NCBI GenBank assembly: GCA_015523685.1
Contig: WAJW01000133.1
Span: 1-8,916 of the forward strand
Reading direction: 5' to 3'
DNA length: 8,916 bases
From: Archaeoglobaceae archaeon
GTDB taxonomy: Archaea > Halobacteriota > Archaeoglobi > Archaeoglobales > JdFR-42
Position 1 is the stretch's first letter. Each line of letters begins with the position of its first letter. The notes under the pieces were generated by a model that saw only the letters and a list, made by a program, of their open reading frames with translations, searched no databases and had not been told where the DNA came from. Made by a program: the position numbers and the translations under genes. Of this stretch, positions 1-6,421 are shown one piece after another.

Positions 1-205
1 GGAGCATGTCCCTGAATACAAGGGAGATCAGTTTTCCAAAGGGCAACCTGTCGCTCAGATTGAGTTCTGTGTAGTTGAGAGAAGAATCGGGTTTTTCATC
101 TCCACCTGCCATCACGGGTAGCAGCACGAGTGTAAGAGCAATTGTAAGCCCCGCTACAATCCCTGCAAGTTTTCCGTTTCTGAACCCGGGCATTCTTGCT
201 TTCAT
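1..205 (-). CDS. Exported protein of unknown function, N-terminal fragment
   Basis: Only the first 68 codons are present; the gene runs off the left edge. The reading frame starts MKARMPGFRNGKLAG, with basic residues K2, R4, R9 and K12. A hydrophobic stretch at about residues 13-32 follows, ending at V31-M32-A33 before GGDEKPD, which looks like a signal peptide with cleavage after A33 (an uncleaved membrane anchor is also possible). The polar, Asn/Ser-rich segment after it would then lie outside the membrane. No family is recognisable in this fragment. The ATG follows a well-placed TATA element, and a tandem ATPase gene lies upstream behind a T-tract terminator, so this gene is probably transcribed on its own. 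Confident that it is a real exported protein; function unknown. Confidence 0.7.
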   Translation of the reverse strand, partial: MKARMPGFRNGKLAGIVAGLTIALTLVLLPVMAGGDEKPDSSLNYTELNLSDRLPFGKLISLVFRDML

Positions 206-230
206 TGAAGAACAGGTTTACCTGAAAGAA

Positions 231-265
231 TATAAGGGCTTTTATCGTTCATAGTTATTTATATT
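231..265 (-). promoter_or_regulatory. Candidate TATA elements for the exported-protein gene
   Basis: Two minus-strand TATA-like elements precede the ATG at 205. CTTATA at 231-236 is centred about 28 nt upstream, which would give a leaderless mRNA. An AATATAAATA-like element at about 256-265 follows an A-rich, BRE-like run and would give a leader of roughly 30 nt. That leader would contain the inverted repeat CAGGT-TT-ACCTG (213-224). The sequence alone does not decide between them. Confidence 0.4.
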
Positions 266-298
266 GTTTTTAATGGTTCACAACAGTTCTGATTGGTT

Positions 299-305
299 AA
301 AAAAA
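299..305 (-). terminator. T-tract terminator of the AAA+ ATPase gene
   Basis: A run of seven A on the plus strand is seven T in the minus-strand transcript, starting about 18 nt after the ATPase stop codon. Archaeal RNA polymerase commonly terminates at such T-tracts without a hairpin. It also separates this gene from the tandem exported-protein gene downstream. Confidence 0.5.
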
Positions 306-322
306 GTTTATCATGCGATTAT

Positions 323-1402
323 TCAGATAAACATTCCTCTGGGAGGCTTTGATTGTATCTTCTTGGCACGCCTTATGTTCCGGAGAAAGATGTCCGTATC
401 AATCTCTTCCAGCCCCTCTATAATAGCGGTGTGGATGGATGGTTTGAGAATTTTCTCAACAAGATCCCTTCCGGAAAAACCCTCGGTCTCTCTTGCTATC
501 ACTGAAAAATTGACATCTCCTGCGAGTTTTATCGGGAATTTTCTGGAGTATCTCGTGAGCAGTTCCACCCTCTCATCGAAATCAGGCAGTTTAAACTCGA
601 TCTCCTCCTCAAATCTGCTCCTTATCGATGCATCAAGGAAGTTTATTCTGTTGGTTGCGGCAATGGTGCAGACTCCCTTGTTCTCGTGGATACCATCAAG
701 CTCTGTCAGAAGAGCATTTACAATCTCCGACACATCACCCCTAAGATCCTGATACCCCCTGTCGAGGGCAATAGAGTCGAATTCGTCAAGAAAGATTATA
801 CAGGGGGCGAGGTGAATTGCTTTCTCGAAAAGATTGTGGATCCTCCTTGCACCGTCACCAACATGGTCTCCAATGAGCTGGGTGGATTTTACGGGGATAA
901 AGGGGACTTCTGCTGACTTTGAGAGGGCCATGGCCATCATGGTTTTTCCTGTTCCTGAAGGACCATAGAAGAGAACGTTTTTTGGAGCCCATTCTCCGAA
1001 TTTATCAGGATTTTTCAGGTATTCAAGTATAACCCTGCATTTTTTCTTTGCATCATCCTGACCCACTATATCATCAAAACTGACGTCTCTCACGACTCTC
1101 GGCTCGAATATGGGATATTCCTGCTCCACCAGAATAATGGTTGAATTGCCTATCTGCCCTTCTTCAGGTTCAGCAGACACAACTTCAAATGCATAATCTG
1201 GAAAAAGCCTTGTGTCAAACAGCAATTTGCCTTTTCTGACAACGGTTCCGATCCATTGCTCTTTTGCATACTGCTCGAACACCTTTAGATCATCTATTTC
1301 AGGATCTTCGTGGTATGATGCCCTCATGGGATATCCAAGGGGTCTCAGCACAACATACTTGAGTTTCATGGTGGATTTTTTCCTCATTCTGGTTTCAGAC
1401 AT
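323..1402 (-). CDS. AAA+ ATPase, AMA-type (Archaeoglobus/methanogen family)
   Basis: A single-AAA-module ATPase of 359 aa. Residues about 12-100 form a non-ATPase N-terminal domain, expected from the family to be a beta-clam substrate-recognition domain. The AAA+ core carries Walker A GPSGTGKT (147-154), Walker B CIIFLDEFD (201-209, D206/E207), sensor-1 N251 in AATNR, second-region-of-homology arginines R261 and R263, and the GFSGRDL segment (308-314). It should form a cytoplasmic hexamer that binds and remodels or unfolds proteins, related to CDC48/PAN but with its own N-domain. The pore-1 position reads H180-V181-G182 rather than the usual aromatic-hydrophobic-Gly. The start is uncertain: the ATG at 1402 fits a leaderless transcript, but M12 (1367-1369, MKLKYVV) begins the recognisable domain and has a GAGG 12 nt upstream. 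Assignment to AAA+ is firm; AMA is by resemblance and length. Confidence 0.88.
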   Translation of the reverse strand: MSETRMRKKSTMKLKYVVLRPLGYPMRASYHEDPEIDDLKVFEQYAKEQWIGTVVRKGKLLFDTRLFPDYAFEVVSAEPEEGQIGNSTIILVEQEYPIFEPRVVRDVSFDDIVGQDDAKKKCRVILEYLKNPDKFGEWAPKNVLFYGPSGTGKTMMAMALSKSAEVPFIPVKSTQLIGDHVGDGARRIHNLFEKAIHLAPCIIFLDEFDSIALDRGYQDLRGDVSEIVNALLTELDGIHENKGVCTIAATNRINFLDASIRSRFEEEIEFKLPDFDERVELLTRYSRKFPIKLAGDVNFSVIARETEGFSGRDLVEKILKPSIHTAIIEGLEEIDTDIFLRNIRRAKKIQSKPPRGMFI

Positions 1403-1427
1403 CCAGATAAGCTTTCTGCATACGAGG

Positions 1428-1433
1428 TATAAA
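1428..1433 (-). promoter_or_regulatory. TATA box of the AAA+ ATPase gene
   Basis: TTTATA on the minus strand (TATAAA on plus) is centred about 28 nt upstream of the ATG at 1402. This is the normal distance from an archaeal TATA box to the transcription start, and it implies a leaderless mRNA if translation begins at 1402, or a leader of about 33 nt if it begins at 1369. Confidence 0.45.
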
Positions 1434-1484
1434 TTGCTTGCGCCTCCAGAATTTCAGAGCCAGTACTCCCACAAAGGTTTTTCA

Positions 1485-1512
1485 GGAAATTTCCGGAAGG
1501 TAAATTTATTAA
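1485..1512 (+). promoter_or_regulatory. Promoter of the thpR-cca operon
   Basis: The A/T element AATTTATTAA (1503-1512) is centred about 27-29 nt before the thpR ATG at 1536, giving a leader of only a few nucleotides. Directly upstream are two overlapping palindromes, GGAAATTTCC (1485-1494) and TTCCGGAA (1491-1498), where a BRE or a regulator could sit. Confidence 0.45.
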
Positions 1513-1535
1513 GTCATTATTCCTTTCTGACATCC

Positions 1536-2108
1536 ATGATAAGATCATTCATTGCGGTGGATCTGCCCGATGAGATTACGGAAAAACTGTGGAAGATCGC
1601 GGTCTTACTCGATAACCCCGGGATAAACCCTGTTAAAAGAGAAAATATGCACATAACTCTTAAGTTCCTTGGAAATACAGATCAGACCACTCTTGAAAGA
1701 ATTGCCGAAAGGCTGAAAAGTAAAATCAATCTCAATCCTTTCTTTCTTGAGATTTCGGGTCTGGGTGCGTTTCCGGGAGAAAGAAATCCAAGGGTTGTAT
1801 GGGCCGGGACAGGAGATGGGGCTGAGAACATGAAACAGCTTGCGAGTATTGTTGATAACACTGCCGGAAAGTTTGGATTCCGAAGAGAGAGGAGACCCTT
1901 TGTCCCGCACTCCACTATTGCCAGGGTGAAAAGAACAACAGGTGAAACCAGAGCTCTCATTAAAGACGTGATCAGAAAGTACAGCGATGCTAATTTTGGA
2001 AAGTTTATGGTTGAAGCCATTAAGATAAAGAAGAGCACTCTCACACGGGAAGGACCCATATATGAGGATCTGCATATTCTGAGGCTGGAGGGAGCCGATG
2101 AGCCCTGA
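1536..2108 (+). CDS. thpR: RNA 2',3'-cyclic phosphodiesterase / 2'-5' RNA ligase
   Basis: A 190-aa protein of the 2H phosphoesterase superfamily (LigT/ThpR), the usual family length. It starts MIRSFIAVDLPDE, the typical N-terminus. It has both catalytic HxTx motifs, HITL (H39, T41) and HSTI (H125, T127), 86 residues apart. ThpR enzymes open 2',3'-cyclic phosphates to 2'-phosphates on RNA and can join RNA halves by 2'-5' bonds in vitro; the cellular substrate is unsettled but is thought to include tRNA or other structured RNA. The frame stays open to 1212, but codons upstream of 1536 overlap the divergent ATPase gene and show no family resemblance, so the ATG at 1536 is taken as the start. It is first in the operon, and its last 11 bases overlap cca. 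Confidence 0.93.
   Translation: MIRSFIAVDLPDEITEKLWKIAVLLDNPGINPVKRENMHITLKFLGNTDQTTLERIAERLKSKINLNPFFLEISGLGAFPGERNPRVVWAGTGDGAENMKQLASIVDNTAGKFGFRRERRPFVPHSTIARVKRTTGETRALIKDVIRKYSDANFGKFMVEAIKIKKSTLTREGPIYEDLHILRLEGADEP
2087..2093 (+). promoter_or_regulatory. Shine-Dalgarno site for cca
   Basis: GGAGGGA lies inside the end of thpR, 4 nt before the cca ATG at 2098. It supports that start even though the genes overlap, and suggests coupled translation. Confidence 0.65.
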
Positions 2109-3417
2109 AGAGGTATGTGATTCTGTTAAAGCGAAAATCAGACCATCAGAAAAGGAGATGGAGAAACTCAAAAAAGTTGGGGATGAGATATCCAGAAGGA
2201 TGAAATCAGTTTTGAAGGATCACAGGGATATAGAATGGAAGTTCCTCGGTTCTTATGCAAGAAATACATGGCTCAGAGGCCAGGAGGAGATAGATGTCTT
2301 CCTCCTTTTCCCTCCTGAAATGGATAATGAGGAGCTCGAACAGGCAGGTCTTGAGATCGGAAAAAGACTTCTCGATGAGTACGAGATCAGCTATGCGGAA
2401 CATCCTTACGTTAAAGGCAGAGTTATGGACGTGGAGGTCGAGGTTGTCCCCTGTTACAGGATAAGACATGCAGGAGAGATGAAATCTGCTGTTGACAGAA
2501 CACCCCTCCATCATGAGTACCTTTCCGACAGGATAAGGGGGCTCGAAGATGACGTGAGGCTTTTAAAGCAATTTCTAAGGGCTAACGATCTTTACGGGGC
2601 TGAGCATAAGGTAAAGGGGTTCTCAGGCTATTTATGCGAACTTCTCATTCTCCACCACAATGGTTTCCTCCCTCTTGTCAGAGATGCGAGAGAGTGGAAG
2701 AGAAATACGGTGATATACCCGTGCGAGGGGAAAACCGAAGACGATACATTTACGGTGGTTGATCCTGTTGATCCAGAGAGGAACGTCGCTGCAAATCTCT
2801 CCCTTGATAATCTTGCCAGATTCGTGGAATTGTGCCAGGATTTTCTTGAGTCCCCATCGGAAGAATTCTTTTTTCCAAGACGCCATGTTCCCGACAGGGA
2901 GGAACTGGGGAGAATAATTGAAGACAGAAACACCGCCATACTCGTTCTCGAATTCCCGAGACCGGAACTTGTTGATGATTCCCTGTATCCCCAGCTTGAC
3001 AGAGCCCTCAGAAAAATAACGATGGAGCTTGAAAGGCACGATTTTGAGGTGATGAGGGATTCAAGATATTCCACAGATTCAAAATGCTACCTGATGTGGG
3101 AGTGTGCTCACTCTCAACTTCCCTCCATCAGACTTCATTCAGGCCCTCCCTTCGATCTTCATAAACATGCGATAAAATTCAGAAAAAAAATCAGATATGG
3201 CAGACCTTTCATCAGAGATGGGAGATACATGGTTTACGTTAAGAGAAAGTATGTCCGGCCAGAGGAGTGTATTGTCGATATGGCCCTGAACTCAGATTTA
3301 GGAAAACACGTAAGCGAAAAAATAAGGGATGAATTTGTGCTCTATTCCGGAGCTGACGTCTCTGAAATTTCTGATATACGCATGCATTTGTACGATTTCC
3401 TGTCGGTGAGAGCATGA
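2098..3417 (+). CDS. cca: CCA tRNA nucleotidyltransferase, archaeal class I
   Basis: A 439-aa enzyme that adds or repairs the 3' CCA end of tRNA from CTP and ATP without a nucleic-acid template. The nucleotidyltransferase signature GSYARNTWLRGQEEID spans residues 51-66, with metal-binding E64 and D66 in the Glu-x-Asp arrangement known from the A. fulgidus enzyme. Other conserved stretches are YAEHPYVKG (99-107), SAVDRTP (about 130-136), GFSGYLCELL and NVAANLSLDNLARFV. Length agrees with the archaeal family (about 437 aa). The third catalytic carboxylate, Asp in the known VDVVPCY-type motif, reads Glu here (E115 in EVEVVPCY). The gene overlaps thpR by 11 bp and the next gene by 4 bp. The tRNA-Val gene in this window lacks an encoded CCA, so the cell needs this activity. 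Confidence 0.95.
   Translation: MSPEEVCDSVKAKIRPSEKEMEKLKKVGDEISRRMKSVLKDHRDIEWKFLGSYARNTWLRGQEEIDVFLLFPPEMDNEELEQAGLEIGKRLLDEYEISYAEHPYVKGRVMDVEVEVVPCYRIRHAGEMKSAVDRTPLHHEYLSDRIRGLEDDVRLLKQFLRANDLYGAEHKVKGFSGYLCELLILHHNGFLPLVRDAREWKRNTVIYPCEGKTEDDTFTVVDPVDPERNVAANLSLDNLARFVELCQDFLESPSEEFFFPRRHVPDREELGRIIEDRNTAILVLEFPRPELVDDSLYPQLDRALRKITMELERHDFEVMRDSRYSTDSKCYLMWECAHSQLPSIRLHSGPPFDLHKHAIKFRKKIRYGRPFIRDGRYMVYVKRKYVRPEECIVDMALNSDLGKHVSEKIRDEFVLYSGADVSEISDIRMHLYDFLSVRA
3405..3410 (+). promoter_or_regulatory. Shine-Dalgarno site for the MBL hydrolase gene
   Basis: GGTGAG, complementary to the GGUGA part of the anti-SD partner sequence, ends 3 nt before the ATG at 3414. It supports that start within the ATGA overlap with the cca stop codon. 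Confidence 0.5.
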
Positions 3418-4127
3418 AACTCGTTTTCCTCGGTACAGGAGTTGCAATACCGGATGGAAGAGCTCAATCGGGCATTTATATCGAAACAGATCTCAATATC
3501 CTCGTAGATTGCGGTCATGGAGTGTTTTTGAGAATGGCCCAGAAGGGCATCAGTCCTGAGGACATAGACCTCATAGCTGTGACTCATTCCCACACCGACC
3601 ATATGGGGGACCTCATTGCCATTCTGAAGGCAAGATGGCTTAAAGGAGCTGATGATCTGAAAATAATGGCACCACCGGAGGCTAGAAAAACGCTTTCAGC
3701 AATTATCAATGCATACGGATATCTGAAGGAAAAACTGAGGTTTGTGTTTGTGGATTGCCCTGCTGTTGTCGGAAAAAATGAAATAGAGTGTGCTCCTGCC
3801 AGTCACTCCGTGGAGACCTGGGGATATAGAATTGACCACGGAGGAAAGGGAGTTACCATATCCGGGGATACCCATCCCGCAAGCGAAATCTTCGAGCTTG
3901 CAGAGGGAGGGGTTCTTGTTCACGAGCTCTCCTTTCCTTCTGGTGTTGACATAAGGAATCATACAACTCCGGAAAAACTCATCCCTTTCCTTCAAAAATA
4001 TGAGTTCTCAAAGGTTATTCTGACACACATGTATCCCGAAGCGTTGGAGAGGATTGATGAGATCAGGGGTGAGTTTCGCCGTTACAACACTTTATTTGCC
4101 CAGGACATGATGGAACTGGAGGTGTAA
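3414..4127 (+). CDS. RNase Z-like metallo-beta-lactamase-fold hydrolase
   Basis: A 237-aa cytoplasmic zinc hydrolase. It carries the HxHxDH motif H58-S-H60-T-D62-H63 and further ligand-type residues H131, D152 and H205 (LTHMYPE). H183 in NHTTPE matches the position of the catalytic histidine of RNase Z-type enzymes. The order and spacing resemble tRNase Z, which removes tRNA 3' trailers before CCA addition, but only 20 residues separate H131 and D152. The long tRNA-binding exosite arm of classical RNase Z is therefore absent, and the protein is short for that family (about 300 aa). It could be a compact RNA 3' processing enzyme or a hydrolase of small molecules. Its translational coupling to cca through an ATGA overlap favours a tRNA link. 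Fold certain; substrate uncertain. Confidence 0.85.
   Translation: MKLVFLGTGVAIPDGRAQSGIYIETDLNILVDCGHGVFLRMAQKGISPEDIDLIAVTHSHTDHMGDLIAILKARWLKGADDLKIMAPPEARKTLSAIINAYGYLKEKLRFVFVDCPAVVGKNEIECAPASHSVETWGYRIDHGGKGVTISGDTHPASEIFELAEGGVLVHELSFPSGVDIRNHTTPEKLIPFLQKYEFSKVILTHMYPEALERIDEIRGEFRRYNTLFAQDMMELEV
4118..4124 (+). promoter_or_regulatory. Shine-Dalgarno site that decides the CTG start of the next gene
   Basis: GGAGGTG, a near-perfect anti-SD complement, sits 5 nt before the CTG at 4130 and 44 nt before the first in-frame ATG (4169). The spacing fits initiation at CTG and not at ATG. Confidence 0.65.
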
Positions 4128-4129
4128 CT

Positions 4130-4858
4130 CTGGAATTTGTTGATGCCCATATCCATCCCCCTGCATACATGGAAGATCTGATGATTGAGCTTGAGGACAA
4201 TCTCGGAATTATCCTTCCCGTTTATCCGGGCACCAGCAGTGAGAGAGTGGCGGATCTTGTGGAAAGATATGACAATCTCGTTGCATTTGGTTCCCTGAAC
4301 CCTCTTGAGCGTGGTAGCAGTAAGAAATTAAGGGAGCTTGTGAAAAATTATGATGTTAAAGGTCTGAAGCTTCATCCTCTCGTTCAGGGTTTTTCTCCAT
4401 CAGATCCAAGGATATTTCCCCTGATGAGAGAAGCGGAATCCCTTGGAATCCCTGTTGTGTTTCACACCGGGCCAACATGGAGCAAAGGAGGGCTCATCAT
4501 CGATTCATACCCCCACCATATCGATGCCCTTGCCTCTGTATTTCCTGAATTGAAAATAATCATGGCCCACATGGGTGGTGTGAGGAACGACGAGGCTGTT
4601 ATGATAGCCATGAGGCATGAGAGAGTCTATCTGGACATATCCATGACCCTTTTCTACCTGAATGATGTATTTCCCGTGCTTGCTGAATGGATACTTAAAA
4701 AAATTCCTGAAAAGCTTATTTTCGGCAGTGACTATCCTTATTACAGTATAAAAAAAGCCCATTCTGAGTTCATCAAAATTTCGGAAACAGCGGGTATTTC
4801 AGGGAGGATGAGGAAACGTGTACTGAAGGACAACATTCTCGAGTTGATAGATATCTAA
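4130..4858 (+). CDS. Amidohydrolase-2 family metal-dependent hydrolase, CTG start
   Basis: A 242-aa TIM-barrel hydrolase of the amidohydrolase-related (Amidohydro_2) type. Metal-site residues are H7 and H9 in VDAHIHP, H112 in VVFHTGP, H147 in IIMAHMGG and D201 in IFGSDYPY; the strand-3 segment VKGLKLHP (76-83) is also typical. Members hydrolyse or decarboxylate small molecules; the substrate here cannot be told. The first ATG (4169) would remove H7 and H9, so the true start must be upstream. The only plausible codon is CTG at 4130, placed 5 nt after GGAGGTG; no in-frame ATG, GTG or TTG lies between. It begins 2 nt after the MBL stop, so it is the last gene of the operon. Its TAA overlaps the stop codon of the convergent GNAT gene by 4 bp. 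Confidence 0.82.
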   Translation: MEFVDAHIHPPAYMEDLMIELEDNLGIILPVYPGTSSERVADLVERYDNLVAFGSLNPLERGSSKKLRELVKNYDVKGLKLHPLVQGFSPSDPRIFPLMREAESLGIPVVFHTGPTWSKGGLIIDSYPHHIDALASVFPELKIIMAHMGGVRNDEAVMIAMRHERVYLDISMTLFYLNDVFPVLAEWILKKIPEKLIFGSDYPYYSIKKAHSEFIKISETAGISGRMRKRVLKDNILELIDI

Positions 4859-5319
4859 AGCTCTTTCACCATTCTGAGCCACTCACCCCATGCTTTCTCT
4901 TTGAGGACATATCCGAGAGATCTGTAAAATCTGATTGCAGGGATGTTTTCCTCTCCAACCCATAGCTCGGCTTTTTTCAAACCTCTCGCCTTTAAATACT
5001 CCTCTCCAGCCGATATGAGTTTGTGCCCAACACCCCTCTTCTGATACACCTTCATAACCGCCAGCTCATGTATTTCCCCCACATTGGAGTGTTCGTAGGA
5101 ACTGAACCACGAGGAGTCACAGGCGATCACTCCAATGGGACTTCCATTTTCATTCAGAGCGAAATAAATTCCATTTCTGTCCCTTTTGAAGAGCCATCTG
5201 AAATACCTTCTGATTTCTCTGTCTTTTCTGTAGGCGTATCTCTCCATACCCGAATATGCTGAGGTGTATATGAGATGGAACCATTCTTCATCCTCCCGCT
5301 TGGCCCTTCTTATCTTCAT
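4855..5319 (-). CDS. GNAT-family N-acetyltransferase
   Basis: A 154-aa single-domain acetyltransferase. The acetyl-CoA pyrophosphate loop is Q93-K-R-G96-V-G98, preceded by the beta-4 strand EIHELAVMKVY. The C-terminal GNAT signature is ENIPAIRFYRSLGY (about 124-137), with Y132 in the usual general-acid position. It would move an acetyl group from acetyl-CoA to an amine on a protein N-terminus, a side chain or a small molecule; the substrate cannot be predicted. The resemblance to RimI-like enzymes is only general. The gene is convergent with the amidohydrolase (stops overlap) and divergent from the M20 gene across a shared TATA element. The ATG at 5319 is about 30 nt from that element and lacks a clear SD, as expected for a leaderless or short-leader message. 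Confidence 0.88.
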   Translation of the reverse strand: MKIRRAKREDEEWFHLIYTSAYSGMERYAYRKDREIRRYFRWLFKRDRNGIYFALNENGSPIGVIACDSSWFSSYEHSNVGEIHELAVMKVYQKRGVGHKLISAGEEYLKARGLKKAELWVGEENIPAIRFYRSLGYVLKEKAWGEWLRMVKEL

Positions 5320-5346
5320 CCAGACTCAGAGTACAACAGATAAAGA

Positions 5347-5352
5347 TTATAA
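5347..5352. promoter_or_regulatory. Shared palindromic TATA element for the divergent GNAT and M20 genes
   Basis: TTATAA reads the same on both strands. Its centre is about 25 nt from the GTG at 5375 on plus and about 30 nt from the ATG at 5319 on minus. Both distances suit leaderless or near-leaderless transcripts. An A-rich, BRE-like stretch (ATAAAG, 5340-5345) lies on the side that would favour plus-strand transcription. Confidence 0.5.
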
Positions 5353-5374
5353 GCATTGTGAATATTTTTTCAAT

Positions 5375-6400
5375 GTGATTGGAGATATCAGAAAAGAACT
5401 CATACAACTCATGAAAATCGAATCATCCTCAGGGCATGAACCCGGGATAATTGAGTATCTGGAGAAAAGATTGAGAAGGTTGGGTTATTCTCCGGAAATC
5501 CAGTATTCCGGTGATGTAATAAACCTGATTTTGGGGGATTCCGATTTACTCATAGCAACTCATGTTGACACAATTCGACATAGAGCGGATTTAAGGGAAG
5601 AAAATGACAGAGTTTACGGAACGGGAGCATGTGATGCCAAAGGTAGCATCGTGGCAATTCTGACATTTCTTGAGAGTATCAGCACTTTGAACGTTTCCAT
5701 AGCTTTTCTGTCAGATGAAGAGGATGGTGGGCGGGGTTCTGAGGTTTTTCTTGATCATACCATTCCCGGATCAGCAATAGTGATGGAGCCCACCTCCCTC
5801 AGGTTATGCACATCTCATGCAGGGAATATTGAAATAGAGTTCATGGTGGCTGGCGAAGAGGCACATGGAAGCTGTGCAGAGGATGGCGTGAACGCCATCG
5901 AAAGAGCCATCAACATGTACTTTGAGCTAAAATCCATGATCTCAGAGAAAATAGGAAAATCTTATTGTAATATCAGTTTTCAGGAAATTTTAGGTGAAAA
6001 TCCATTTTATCTCATTCCAGATACGTGTTCAGGTAGAATTGAAGTCAGACTGCCTCCTGAGGAGAATGCAGAAATCATAGCAGGAGATGCCGAAAAAATT
6101 TTAAAAAAATTTTGCAGGGAGTATCGTTTCAAGGAACTATGGAGTGGATATAAACTAGCAGAAGATCACCCCCTAATTGAACTTTTCAGAAAAGCCGGAA
6201 TTCAGACCACTGACTGGATGAAGAGCTGGACTGACGCCCTCAATTTCAATAAAAAAGGAGTTCCAGCAGTTGTTTTTGGTCCGGGGGATCTGAGCGTTGC
6301 ACATACGAGAAAGGAGCATATTGAACTGGGCGAGATTGTTCGTGCGGTGGAAATTCTCAAAAATATAAACAGATATGCACCCGAACTCTATCCCTTGTGA
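5375..6400 (+). CDS. M20-family zinc deacylase/peptidase (ArgE/DapE/LysK-like)
   Basis: A 341-aa co-catalytic metallopeptidase of the M20 family. Metal and catalytic residues, numbered from the GTG, are H63 and D65 (ATHVDT), D87 (YGTGACDAKG), E115/E116 (FLSDEEDGG), E138 (VMEPTSL) and H310 (VAHTRKEH). H164 (EEAHGS) lies in the dimerisation or lid domain inserted at about 155-265. Relatives remove acyl groups from amino acids (acetylornithine, succinyl-diaminopimelate, LysW-bound lysine) or cut dipeptides; the substrate cannot be fixed here. The frame is open to 5264, but that part overlaps the GNAT gene. The GTG at 5375 keeps the N-terminal helix (IRKELIQLMKIESSSG) and sits about 25 nt from the TATA element. 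ATG 5411 (329 aa) would cut into that helix. Confidence 0.88.
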   Translation: MIGDIRKELIQLMKIESSSGHEPGIIEYLEKRLRRLGYSPEIQYSGDVINLILGDSDLLIATHVDTIRHRADLREENDRVYGTGACDAKGSIVAILTFLESISTLNVSIAFLSDEEDGGRGSEVFLDHTIPGSAIVMEPTSLRLCTSHAGNIEIEFMVAGEEAHGSCAEDGVNAIERAINMYFELKSMISEKIGKSYCNISFQEILGENPFYLIPDTCSGRIEVRLPPEENAEIIAGDAEKILKKFCREYRFKELWSGYKLAEDHPLIELFRKAGIQTTDWMKSWTDALNFNKKGVPAVVFGPGDLSVAHTRKEHIELGEIVRAVEILKNINRYAPELYPL

Positions 6401-6421
6401 TCTTTATAGCTCTGTATAGTT

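Noticed and set aside
1212..1535. Upstream extension of the thpR reading frame
   Set aside because: It overlaps the divergent ATPase gene and the shared promoter region, and the translation shows no family resemblance; the typical ThpR N-terminus begins at 1536.
5264..5374. Upstream extension of the M20 reading frame to an ATG at 5264
   Set aside because: It lies antisense within the GNAT gene and across its promoter, and M20 proteins normally begin near the helix that starts just after 5375.
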